This document shows, one piece after another, positions 36,184 to 47,546 of a stretch of DNA of 64,000 nt. The stretch is from Sesamum alatum (Eukaryota; Streptophyta; Magnoliopsida; Lamiales; Pedaliaceae). Position 1 is the stretch's first letter, and every line of letters begins with the position of its first letter. The notes beneath the pieces are model-generated. The model was given only the letters and a program-made list of their open reading frames with translations. It ran no database searches and was not told the DNA's origin. Location: contig JACGWO010000003.1 in NCBI GenBank assembly GCA_034509735.1, forward strand, positions 7,254,001 through 7,318,000. The letters run 5' to 3'. Position numbers and translations under genes: made by a program.

Positions 36184-38401
36184 TGAAGGACAAGCGGATC
36201 CGCCCGGGAGCGCGAGCGGAAGCGAGAAAGCGAGAAAACGTGCACAAATTTAAATCAAATTTAAATATGCGAATCCCAAGGGGTGTACCCTTGGGTGCTC
36301 AACCGGGCGTTCGATGTAGGATGTGTAAATATTAAAACATATATTTAAACACATAGGGCATAGATATATAAATGGAATCAATCAAAGCGTAATAAACCGT
36401 TACCTTTGATTGTTTAGCGTATGCTCCCGGCTACTAGCGTTGTTCCTTCTCCGGAATGCTCACGAAATCCAAACGTATGGATTCTCCAAAGATGATCCAC
36501 ACCACACCGGAAGAAACACACGTTCTTCTTGCTAGAAAAGAACGGGTTTAGGAAGGAATCGGTTTAAGAGAAGAACACTATGAATTAGTATTCTCTTAAA
36601 CTTACTTTGTTCTTCTTCTTGATTCAAAATCAAGTGAAGAACACAAGTGTAAGAGAGGGAGGGAGCATGAAAATTGAGAGAGAGGAGAGGATTTTTGTCT
36701 TCTCTTTTTCCTAGAAAAAGATGAATAATGAATCACTTATGCTAGGTGTTGTATATTCTAATATATATACATAATTAATGTGATTATTGGAATGTGTCTA
36801 GGTTCATCCAAGGATGTCTAGATTCATTCCAATCAATCACCATCAATTCTTCAATCAAGCCTACCAAAATTTATGGTATGATCAAATCATACCAAAAGGG
36901 AAGAGCTTGATTGGAGTTGATTTGTCTCTTTCCAAAAGAGACAAGTCAACATACCACCTAGCATGAAACATGGCTGATTTTGCTTCCTCCAAGGGAGCAT
37001 GTCGGCCATATTTAATTAAGGGAAGAAGTCCAACTTCTTCCTATTCCAAATTAGGAATTATTTCTCCTCTCGGGCATAATTTAACGGACCGGGTTTTATC
37101 GTAATCCAATTACGACGAACCCAATATTAAATCCAATTTAATGTCCACTTAAATTATTCCCGTTGATCTTTTAATCCAATTAAAAGATCCAACATCTCAA
37201 CTTTCCATATTTAATTGAAAATCCAATTTACCGATTAAATGAAAGCCCGATACAATATCGGCCCGTCCATCCAATGGACTTTCCCTTAAGTAATCCAATT
37301 ACTTATTTTATCCTTCGAGATTGACTCCAAGTCGATCTCTCAACCTCCTCTGTGATTTGTGTGTGACCCTTTAGGTTCACCCTCAGCTAGACTTGGGCCC
37401 GTGTCCCACAAGGGTCCGTTACCATGGGTGGCCGTCTAGCAACGGTCCATGGCACTAGAGACTAGGTGAATTGGCGTGAACATTTAGGCGCCGATTCCGT
37501 ACGGGTACGATCCTTCCGTCTACCGTCTCCCGGCCTTAGTCTAGGGTATGGAATTGGGCGTCGGTTCCCATCCTTGACTAGGCATCTATGCTTAATACTC
37601 GAGACCACGTATGCTTCATTGCGTCGACACAGGAAACCATTCCCTGTTCGACCAACCACTGTGGCCACAGCTTCAAACAGCATGTACGTGTTTCCGAGTG
37701 CATAGGAGATACCTCTGTCATATACTGACAGGGGACGGATCCTCTTTTTGGAATCCACCGTCCTCGCTACACATTCCGACTGCACTAGACAAGGCTTATA
37801 ATGATCATCTTACAGAATGATCACCTCTCGCCAGATCCAAGATACAGCCGTCCTGTGCACGTGACTGCCATGATTCCTCAAGTCTGAGGATTACTCCCGT
37901 ACTATCGGAACCGGGGAATCTAATCATACCGACCAAGCCTCTAAGGCTTCCATATGATGATCCCCGCGAGTCAGTCCAGTCGGCTCGACCCCAGTCGACC
38001 AACCCATCAAGATCGTGTAGGCGTCCCACGCCTGCCGCCGATGAAACACGGCACTCATCCAATGAACACGACTCTTGACGCAAGTCTCAATAGGACTCTC
38101 GATGCCCTATCTCAAGGTCCTCGACTTGGAACGTTTCAGACCCAACCCTTAATCAGTTGGTTTCATGACCACCATCCAATGCGTGGCCCAACTGCACGAG
38201 TTGTTATCCATGGTCTGTGGGCTTTGTTGCGATATAAGTTAAACACCGTTTTAACAACTGTAAAGTGAGCACAACAAAGTAGGTACCAATAGTGACGAAC
38301 ACTCACTTTATTCATCACATAATAATATTACAATTACATCGAGTTGTATAATAGGTTACAAATCGCCAAACCTATTGGCTTTCTGGTCACCTATTCTAAC
38401 A
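36184..38401 (-). repeat. 3' LTR of element E
   Basis: 2218 bp; the 10-bp length difference from the 5' LTR is mainly a lost repeat near 37190. Carries the hairpin chain at 36875-37305 and the CTGTGGCCACAG palindrome. Confidence 0.95.
36875..37305 (-). other. Chain of nine perfect three-base-loop hairpins
   Basis: Positions, left stem and loop on the plus strand: 36875-36893 GGTATGAT/CAA; 36923-36943 TGTCTCTTT/CCA; 37021-37041 GGAAGAAGT/CCA; 37100-37114 CGTAAT/CCA; 37126-37142 ATTAAAT/CCA; 37165-37189 GATCTTTTAAT/CCA; 37247-37261 CCGATA/CAA; 37265-37279 GTCCAT/CCA; 37287-37305 TAAGTAAT/CCA. Each right stem is the exact reverse complement. The stems are unrelated in sequence but share the loop. 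The element RNA would carry UGG or UUG loops. Confidence 0.85.
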
Positions 38402-38412
38402 ATCTCCCACTT
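38402..38412 (-). other. Polypurine tract of element E
   Basis: Minus-strand AAGTGGGAGAT against the 3' LTR. Confidence 0.88.
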
Positions 38413-38415
38413 GAC

Positions 38416-40773
38416 CTAAAGCCAATCACCCATAGACCTCAAACCCATCTTATCCAGATGCTGAGTATGGGCAACTTGCGACACGGGCTTAGTAAGTGGA
38501 TCTGCTATGTTTTCTGCGGAGCTGACTCGGTCCATCCGAACGTCACCCCTGCCAACCATCTCTCTGAGCAGATGGTAGCGTCTAAGAATATGCTTGGATC
38601 GGTGATGAGATCTCGGTTCCTTTGCTTGCGCTATGGCCCCGTTATTATCGCAGAAGATAACCACTGGCTCAGCGATGCTAGGTACTACACCCAACTCTTG
38701 GATATAGCTCTTCATCCAAACCGCCTCCTTAGCAGCTTCCGAAGCTGCTATGTATTCAGACTCTGTGGTGGAGTCCGCCGTGGTAGCCTGCTTGGAACTC
38801 TTCCAAGCAACCACGCCACCATTAAGTTTGAATACATAACCAGACTGAGACTTGGCATCATCGTCATCCGACTGGAAGCTAGCATCGCTATAGCCTTCCA
38901 GTATCAACTCTCCACTGCCGTAGATCAAGAACATGTCCTTAGTCCTTTTCAGGTACTTCAGGATAGTCTTGACTGCACTCCAGTGTGCCTCCCCGGCACA
39001 TGACTGATATCGACTTGTTACGCTCAAAGCGAAAGCCACATCAGGTCTAATGCATTGAACAACATACTGTATGCTGCCTACGGCTGAAGCATAGGGGATG
39101 TCCAACATCCGTTTAAGCTCCTCATCAGTTTTAGGAGACTGCTTCTTGGATAACTTAATTCCATGCCTCATTGGAAGGAATCCTCGTTTTGAGTTCTCCA
39201 TCTTGAATCTCTTCAAGACTTTCTCAATGTACGAGGACTGGGCCATTCCTAACATCCTTTTAGATCTATCCCTGTAGATCTTGATGCCAAGGATGTAGGA
39301 TGCCTCGCCCATATCCTTCATGGAGAATTGCGTTGACAACCAAGCTTTAGTGGTACCCAACATCTTAGCATCATTCCCAATGAGCAAGATGTCATCCACG
39401 TAAAGCACCAAAAACGCAACTGAGCTCCCACTGATCTTCTTGTATACACAAGGATCGGACTCATTCTTGATGAAATCATATCCCCGTATGACTTCATCAA
39501 AACGTATGTTCCAGATTCGGGAAGCTTGTTTGAGGCCATAGATGGACCTTTGGAGACGGCAGACCTTCTGCTCTTCTCCAACAGTTGTGAAACCTTCCGG
39601 TTGATCCATATAGATCTCTTCCTCTACGAAACCGTTGAGGAAAGCCGTTTTCACGTCCATCTGCCATATTTCATAGTCATACCATGCTGTTGTGGCAAGC
39701 AGTATCCGAATGGACTTGGCCATTGCTACAGGCGAGTAGGTTTCCTCAAAATCGACCCCGGGTCGCTGAGTGTAACCTTTCGCCACAAGCCTGGCCTTGA
39801 AGGTTGTAACCTCCCCGTCAGCTCCAAGCTTACGTTTGTAGACCCATTTACACCCTACGGGTTTAACCTCTTTGGGTGGATCTACTAGGGTCCAAACCTT
39901 GTTTGTACCCATCGAGTCCATCTCGGATTTCATGGCCTCAAGCCACTTGTCCGAATCGATGTCCGACATCGCTTCTCCGTATGTCTTTGGATCATTATCC
40001 AACTGACCGGTCAGGCCCAGAAATCCATACCTATCAGGTGCATGGGATACTCTGGCCGACCTACGGAGGACTGGAACAATATCAGTGGGAACCACTGGCT
40101 CAGATGTCACTGCCGCCTCATGGGGTACCTCACTTGATTCCTCAAGGAGTACCTCATCGCGTCGACTATCCGATGGAAAACCTTTTTCCAAGAACACTGC
40201 GTTTCGCGAGACAAAAACCTTTTGCTCGGAGGGATCATAGAAATAATACCCCGCAGTTTCTTTCGGATAGCCGATAAACCTGCATAAACTAGACCTCGAG
40301 TCCAGTTTATCTCCCACTAATCTCTTGACATATGCGGGGCAACCCCACACTTTCAAGTATTTGTAGGAGGCAGGCTTGCCATGCCATATCTCATATGGCG
40401 TCTGGGATACCCTTTTAGATGGCGCCAAGTTCAAAACTTTGGCCGCCGTCTCAAGAGCGTATCCCCAGAAGGAAAGGGGTAGTTCGGTAAAACTCATCAT
40501 GGATCGGACCATGTCCAACAAGGTCCAATTCCTCCTTTCAGACACACCGTTAAGCTGCGGTGTTCCAGGAGGGGTCCACTGTGAGAGAATCCCATTCTCT
40601 TTTAGATAATCAGTAAACTCACCACTCAAATACTCTCCACCTCGGTCCGACCGAAGGGCTTTGATCTTTCGACCGGTTTGGTTCTCTACTTCAAGTCTGT
40701 ATTCCTTAAACCTTCCAAAGGCTTCAGACTTGTACCTCATCAGGTAAACATTAACCATACCGTGAGTGATCAT
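38416..40773 (-). pseudogene. Element E integrase core, RT and RNase H (785-codon open frame)
   Basis: One uninterrupted frame with the C-terminal two thirds of pol. Integrase catalytic Asp43 (SDRGGEY) and Glu79 (NGVSER) are seen; the first Asp lies in the upstream frame. The linker with LRRSARVSHAPDRYG is at about 236-250. RT spans about 299-540, with WVYKRKLG, Asp373 in QMDVKTAFLNGF and YVDD at 458-461. RNase H spans about 622-760, with Asp630 (YSDASF), the ESEYIAASEAAKEA motif at 671-684 and Asp709 (FCDNN). It ends in MGDWL and a stop next to the PPT. A one-base insertion near 40757 separates it from the protease-integrase frame. It could still make RT/RNase H if translated. Confidence 0.93.
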
Positions 40774-41782
40774 CGGTAAAGGTTATGAAGTACGAGTACC
40801 CACCTCTAGCCTGAGTATTTAGTGGACCACAGACATCTGTATGGATCAAATCCAACAGACCACTGGCTAGCGTACTTTGTCCAACAAACGGTTTCTTGGT
40901 CATCTTTCCCTTTAGACAGGATTCGCAGGTCGGTAGGTTGTCCAAATTGTCTATTTCTAGACTCTTTGAGTCCACCAACCTTCTTATCCTATCTTTAGAG
41001 ATATAACCTAACCTCGCATACCATATCTGTGCGTTATTATGATCATCACATTTTCGTTTGTGTTCTGCAGTCATAATCCAATTAGACTGTTGAAGTATGT
41101 ACAGACCGTTGACCAATGTACCAAGCAAATGAGAAACACCATCTTTGATAATGAAAAAACCGTTTTTATTGATGGTAAATTCATATCCCTCCTTATCAAG
41201 GACCGGGATGGAAACAATGTTTTTAATCATGCTAGGTACATAGAAACAGTCGTTCAGTACAATCCTAACATGACTACTAATGGCTAACTCTAGTGATCCT
41301 ACGGCCTCCGCAGCAACGGCCTTGCCATCGCCTAGCCTCAGGATCATCTCATCCTTGGTTAGCCTTCTGCTTCTTTGCAGTGCCTGCAAATCATTGCAGA
41401 TGTGAGCACCACACCCGGTATCCAATACCCATGAAGCAGAATTGGTAATCATATTAACTTCAACCACAAACACACCTGGGTTGGAGAGCAGTTGTGGGCA
41501 CTCCCTCTTCCAATGCCCTTTCCCTTGGCAATGCATGCAGACATCATTTGCCTTGGACCGCTGAGAACCACGGGCCTTCCCTTTCCCTTTGCTCGGTCCA
41601 ACCGGAGCAACAGGGACGCCCGGAGCGCGAGCAGGGGCCGCAACCGTCTTCCCTTTGCCCTTCTTCCTCTTCCAGCGTCCGGCCCTCTTGCCATTCGCCC
41701 TGGAGATTGAAGCCTCTCCTATCAATACTGCCGGCGCCGACTTGTGGGTCGTTGCCTCGTATTGGACCAGCATGTTGATCAA
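40751..41782 (-). pseudogene. Element E gag tail, protease and integrase N-terminus (343 codons)
   Basis: Starts after the gag frameshift. A basic stretch (GRWKRKKGKGK) is followed by the CCHC knuckle CMHCQGKGHWKREC (residues 82-95) and the protease active site DTG (121-123). The GAG-pre-integrase and integrase zinc module come next. In that module both histidines are tyrosine (WYARLGY where A and G read WHARLGH), while the CESC pair is kept. The frame runs through HTDVCGP to FTDDHSRYG, then is lost by an extra base near 40757. Confidence 0.92.
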
Positions 41783-41798
41783 CTCATGAATAGACTTC

Positions 41799-42338
41799 TC
41801 AAGTCCGTTCGTGTTTGTAGTTTACAACAAACGGGTCATAGGATGGAGGAAGCGACTGGAGGATCACGTCAATGTACGTGTCATTGTTAAGCCCAGCTTC
41901 AAGGTCCTCGAGTTTCTCCACTAGGGAGAGCATCTTGACCCCATGACTCTGTACAGATGCTCCTTCAGCGAGCTTGGTGCCAAAAAATGCTTTTGTGGCG
42001 GCATATCTAATATGCCTATCCGGAACCGCATAAACCTCGTTCATGCGGAGCATTATGACGAAGACGTTGTCCAGCCTCTCATACTGCTTGTAGATGTCGT
42101 TAGACATCGAAGCCAGTATGATACTACGTACTTTCCGGTTGTCCTCATGCCATTTCTCGAACGTCAAACGTTCTTCAGGCATGGACCCCTCCGGTAAGTC
42201 GCTCGGTGGCGGCTCGTCCAAGACGTAGCCTTGGTTCTCGAAACCGAGGACAATCCTCAGGTTTCTCAGCCAGTCCGAGTAGTTCGTTCCGTTGAATTGG
42301 TTAGTCTCAAGAATCATGGTTAACGGGTTCTTAGACAT
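41799..42338 (-). pseudogene. Element E gag N-terminal part (179 codons)
   Basis: ATG at 42336-42338. The gag domain starts MSKNPLTMILETNQFNGTNY and extends to SLPPSYDPFVVNYKHERT, where an inserted base plus a T-to-C change (around 41811) turn NYNMNGLE into an early stop. Exactly the same altered sequence is present in G but not in A or D. Without it, the frame would continue into the tail frame at 41782. Confidence 0.93.
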
Positions 42339-44184
42339 ATCTACATTAATGAAAATGTAAAGCAGAAATTAGCAGATGATGGTAATATTATTGTTCAAGT
42401 TGAAGACTTGGTCTTTTAGTCTTTAACCCTCCCACTATTTATACGAAAGTCCGCCACTCTCAGGCGGAGTTTCGGGAAACCATTTCCTAGTGGGCTTGGG
42501 ATCTACAAGCGTAATCTCCATGCCCCGCTTTTACGATTCACATGAAGAAGACCTCGTGGGAGATATCCAATATCATTCTCATCCAATGAGATTCCCAAGA
42601 TATTTTGCCTCACCTATTCGCATGGTTCCGAGGACTCCAAGCGAACCATGTTACTCAGTGTTAGGCCCGACCCATCAACCAAATCATGCCTCAAACTGTC
42701 GCCCCCCACGACTCGTGAGACAGGGAAACAGCGAGCGCAGTCTTTTTGTTCACAACAATAGTGCAGTTTTCCCCTAGTCCAAGTGTGCCACGACTCGTGA
42801 GACCACACTTGGGTAGTGGTAGCTTCCTCACCACATTGCTGTGGATGGAAGGCTCGGACAGACCAAAATACCATTTTGATCCAAGTCCGTTCTGGGCCTA
42901 ATATTTAATTTGGTCCAACTAAATGAGAGTTTGTGTGTGACCGAGACCTCATCACATTATTGTGTTTTAGCATGCATAAATATCCAATATTTAAAGCGAT
43001 AAATAAAAAACGCCGCATGCATAAAACATAGCATACCCCTGTTAGGATGATCACAAGCCCAACCTATGCGACCCACTGAGCCCGCAGTGAGTCTATGGTC
43101 TGTCTAGGGTGGTCCTAAATTATTACAATAATAATAAACCCATTGTCATTCCAATGGGCCTTGAAGTGCTTCTTGTTTCATGCCTTGATGCTCCTCCTTG
43201 GGGTCTCCGACTCCAATTGCTTGTTAAAATTGAAACCTCACCAATCCTATCTAATCTCATTGCAACTGAAAGTAATACATTGGTAATAAGGAAAACAAGC
43301 CTTAACATCATGAGGCTGAAAATACGGGAGATGATAGTCCCAAAAATAAGAGGCACGCAGGCCCCACCCAACAGAAAATAAATGATCATACATTCATCCA
43401 TACATAAGGTCTAGGGCTCTTGTGATCATCCCATGTTGATTCCATCAACTCACATATAACATAATTATTCCAAATAATCATGCATAAATAACCAATGGAT
43501 ATTCCAAATACCCAAGTGATGTCCAACATCACAAAAGCATAAATATACAAATAATATGCAAAATTCAAATTTTAAATTTAATGGACATTTTAAACAATGC
43601 ATCCAATGCATGTATTAATCACAAATTAATTAAGCAAATTTAATCCAAGGAATAATCCAATTATTCCAAAATCAAAAATGCAAAATTAACATATTTTCAG
43701 AATATTGTGCAGAAAATACAGAAAATCGAATTTTTCGGAAAAAGTCGAAAAACGGCACAAAACGGCCCAGCCGTTGTGCTGGCCGGCCGCCCGCGCGCAC
43801 AGGGCAGGGGCGCGCTGGCCCTCGGCCAGCAGCGGCCGGCTGTGCACAGCGCGTGCGCGCGCCCCTGTGCGCAGCGTCCGCGCGCATGGCGCGCGTGCAG
43901 GCGCCCGCCTGCGCGCGGCCACTGCCGGCCCGACCAAATTTTTTTTTATTTTTTGTTTTTTTTTCAAAACTGTTTCAGCACAATAAAATTAATATTATTC
44001 TGAAAATAAGCATGCAATTTTAGATCCAATCTAACAAAATTAAGCATGCCAAAAGTCCATTAAATCCAAACAATTGAATCATCATATTATTCATATATTT
44101 ATGTAATCTAACATGCCAATAAAGCCATTTAAAAGCAAGTAGATCATGCCAAACACATAGATCTATGCCCCTTACATCGAACTG
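42339..44184 (-). other. Untranslated leader of element E
   Basis: About 1.85 kb, collinear with the leaders of A and G. The GC-rich island is at about 43775-43935 and is longer than that of A. No credible coding frame. Confidence 0.85.
42435..42443 (-). promoter_or_regulatory. TATA-like box upstream of gag, element E
   Basis: TATAAATAG, 97 bp before the gag ATG, as in A and G. Confidence 0.45.
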
Positions 44185-44197
44185 GGCTCTGATACCA
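44185..44197 (-). other. Primer binding site of element E
   Basis: Minus-strand TGGTATCAGAGCC two bases from the LTR, initiator tRNA-Met type. Confidence 0.93.
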
Positions 44198-44199
44198 CT

Positions 44200-46427
44200 T
44201 GAAGGACAAGCGGATCCGCCCGGGAGCGCGAGCGGAAGCGAGAAAGCGAGAAAACGTGCACAAATTTAAATCAAATTTAAATATGCGAATCCCAAGGGGT
44301 GTACCCTTGGGTGCTCAACCGGGCGTTCGATGTAGGATGTGTAAATATTAAAACATATATTTAAACACATAGGGCATAGATATATAAATGGAATCAATCA
44401 AAGCGTAATAAACCGTTACCTTTGATTGTTTAGCGTATGCTCCCGGCTACTAGCGTTGTTCCTTCTCCGGAATGCTCACGAAATCCAAACATATGGATTC
44501 TCCAAAGGTGATCCACACCACACCGGAAGAAACACATGTTCTTCTTGCTAGAAAAGAACGGGTTTAGGAAGGAATCGGTTTAAGAGAAGAACACTATGAA
44601 TTAGTGTTCTCTTAAACTTACTTTGTTCTTCTTCTTGATTCAAAATCAAGTGAAGAACACAAGTGTAAGAGAGGGAGGGAGCACGAAAATTGAGAGAGAG
44701 GAGAGAATTTTTGTCTTCTCTTTTTCCTAGAAAAAGATGAATAATGAATCACTTATGCTAGGTGTTGTATATTCTAATATATATACATAATTAATGTGAT
44801 TATTGGAATGTGTCTAGGTTCATCCAAGGATGTCTAGATTCATTCCAATCAATCACCATCAATTCTTCAATCAAGCCTACCAAAATTTATGGTATGATCA
44901 AATCATACCAAAAGGGAAGAGCTTGATTGGAGTTGATTTGTCTCTTTCCAAAAGAGACAAGTCAACATACCACCTAGCATGAAACATGGCTGATTTTGCT
45001 TCCTCCAAGGGAGCATGTCGGCCATATTTAATTAAGGGAAGAAGTCCAACTTCTTCCTATTCCAAATTAGGAATTATTTCTCCTCTCGGGTATAATTTAA
45101 CGGACCGGGTTTTTATCGTAATCCAATTACGACGAACCCAATATTAAATCCAATTTAATGTCCACTTAAATTATTCCCGTTGATCTTTTAATCCATTTAA
45201 AAGATCCAACGTCTCAACATCTCAACTTTCCATATTTAATCGTAAATCCAATTTACCGATTAAATGAAAGCCCGATACAATATCGGCCCGTCCATCCAAT
45301 GGACTTTCCCTTAAGTAATCCAATTACTTATTTTTATCCTTCGAGATTGACTCCAAGTCGATCTCTCAACCTCCTCGGTGATTTGTGTGTGACCCTTTAG
45401 GTTCACCCTCAACTAGACTTGGGCCCGTGTCCCACAAGGGTCCGTTACCATGGGTGGCCGTCTAGCAACGGTTCATGGCACTAGAGACTAGGTGAATTGG
45501 CGTGAACATTTAGGCGCCGATTCCGTACGGGTACGATCCTTCCGTCTACCGTCTCCCGGCCTTAGTCTAGAGTATGGAATTGGGCGTCGGTTCCCATCCT
45601 TGACTAGGCATCTATGCTTAATACTCGAGACCACGTATGCTTCATTGCGTCGACACAGGAAACTATTCCCTGTTCGACCAACCACTGTGGCCACAGCTTC
45701 AAACAGCATGTACGTGTCTCCGAGTGCATAGGAGATACCTCTGTCATATACTGACAGGGGACGGATCCTCTTTTTGGAATCCACCGTCCTCGCTACACAT
45801 TCCGACTGCACTGGACAAGGCTTATAATGATCATCTTACAGAATGATCACCTCTCGCCAGATCCAAGATACAGCCGTCCTGTGCACGTGACTGCCATGAT
45901 TCCTCAAGTCTGAGGATTACTCCCGTACTATCAGAACCGGGGAATCCAATCATACCGACCAAGCCTCCAAGGCTTCCATATGATGATCCCCGCAAGTCAG
46001 TCCAGTCGGCTCGACCCCAGTCGACCAACCCATCAAGATCGTGTAGGCGTCCCACGCCTGCCGCCGATGAAACACGGCACTCATCCAATAAACACGACTC
46101 TTGACGCAAGTCTCAATAGGACTCTCGATGCCCTATCTCGAGGTCCTCGACTTGGAACGTTTCAGACCCAACCCTTAATCAGTTGGTTTCATGACCACCA
46201 TCCAATGCGTGGCCCAACTGCACGAGTTGTTATCCATGGTCTGTGGGCTTTGTTGCGATATAAGTTAAACACCGTTTTAACAAATGTAAAGTGAGCACAA
46301 CAAAGTAGGTACCAATAGTGACGAACACTCACTTTATTCATCACATAATAATATTACAATTACATCGAGTTGTATAATAGGTTACAAATCGCCAAACCTA
46401 TTGGCTTTCTGGTCACCTATTCTAACA
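44200..46427 (-). repeat. 5' LTR of element E
   Basis: 2228 bp, minus strand TGTTAGAATAGG to CTTGTCCTTCA. The start reads TGTTAG rather than the TGTTGG of A and G. Confidence 0.95.
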
Positions 46428-47541
46428 GTTCATCCCCGTATATTCACCTAGTCTTTAGTATCATGGACCGTTGCTAGATGGCCACCCATGGTAACGGGCG
46501 AATTCTGGGAATCCAACCAAGTCTAGCTGAAGGTGAACCTAAAGAGTCACACACAATCCGCACACATAAACGTATTTAATCTAGAATTAAATATTTGGAG
46601 AAATGGAGCGATTAAATTGGATTTAATCGGGTCCTTATTTTCTTGGGGAAGAATTAATTCCTTTTATTAGATAAAAGGGATTTATCTAATAAATTAGATT
46701 TATTAGAAATTAATTTAAAGGGCTTGGAATAAATATTTATATTTAATATATTTATTTATTGGCCTTGAAATATTTAAATAGGATTTAAATATTCAATTAA
46801 ATTAAATCAATGGTTGAGATTAAAAGGGAGGAATCAATCGCTAATATTGGTTTGACCAAAGAAGCTAGATTTTGACTAGGATTTGAGTAGGTCAAATCCT
46901 AGTGATGGTGGAGTCTTCAAAGTGTAGGAAACTAGAAGAGGAATAGGATTCTTCCTCTATAAATACTCCTTAGCACAAACTTTGAAGGTGACGATGATTC
47001 TTGAAACACACACTCGTATCCTCCCTCTCCCTCTCTCGGCCACGCCTCTCTCTCCTTCCAAGAAATATTTTCTTGTTTTTTTGTTTTAACAATTGAACAA
47101 TAAGGAGGATTGATCTCGTTAATTAATAACGTTTGACCGATCCGTCCTCTCCAAAATATACTTGTTCTTTCGCTAGCATGAAGATCAAGATACATGGGCG
47201 GATTGCATGTACGAATTAGAGGGTCTCCTATACGAGATCTTGGAGCGAATCGGGGAACAACGCGAGCACCGGTTAGAAGGCGAAAACGACAATCGGTAGG
47301 TTTCCGGTTTATGTTTTTTCGTCCTCTTTTATTTTAGAATCCTATAGCCTCCATGATTCTTGTGTATGTTTTATTATTCATGAGATACACCGAACACCCG
47401 GGAGTTTCAAGGGTACACCCCTTGAACGTATTTATTTTAATGTATATTTATGCATGTTTAAATTCTTGAAATTTAAATTATACCGTGCTTCCGCATTCGC
47501 GCTACTCCCGGGACGATCCACACGCCTACCCTAGGCTTTCA
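46428..47541 (+). repeat. 3' LTR of element D, second part
   Basis: Continues the D LTR after the GTTCA duplication to CTAGGCTTTCA at 47541. It contains the conserved CCATGGACCGTTGCTAGATGG block and the hairpin CGATTAAAT/TGG around 46615. Confidence 0.92.
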
Positions 47542-47546
47542 ATTCC

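Larger units (their letters stand above)
36184..46427 (-). mobile_element. Element E: nearly intact copia-1 retrotransposon
   Basis: 10,244 bp, minus strand, flanked by the 5-bp duplication GTTCA (36179-36183 and 46428-46432) inside the D 3' LTR. Both LTRs (36184-38401, 44200-46427), PPT, PBS, leader, gag and all pol domains are present. I count about 24 substitutions between LTRs (about 1.1%). Only two one-base indels break the gag-pol frame, but both zinc-module histidines of integrase are also lost. It is the best template for what a complete copia-1 element encodes. Confidence 0.95.
28171..47541 (+). mobile_element. Element D: copia-2 retrotransposon, split by E
   Basis: Plus-strand element flanked by the 5-bp duplication ATTCC (28166-28170 and 47542-47546), inserted in LTR J. 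Its 5' LTR is at 28171-29372, the interior at 29373-35310, and the 3' LTR at 35311-36183 plus 46428-47541. Element E occupies 36184-46427. The LTRs differ by about 3% by eye where both are present. The 5' LTR lacks about 780 bp. Gag and pol are full-span but carry several frameshifts and stops. Confidence 0.92.

Noticed and set aside
39318..39581. Open frame overlapping RT of element E in another frame
   Set aside because: It is the shifted reading of the RT region; the 785-codon frame carries all domain motifs.
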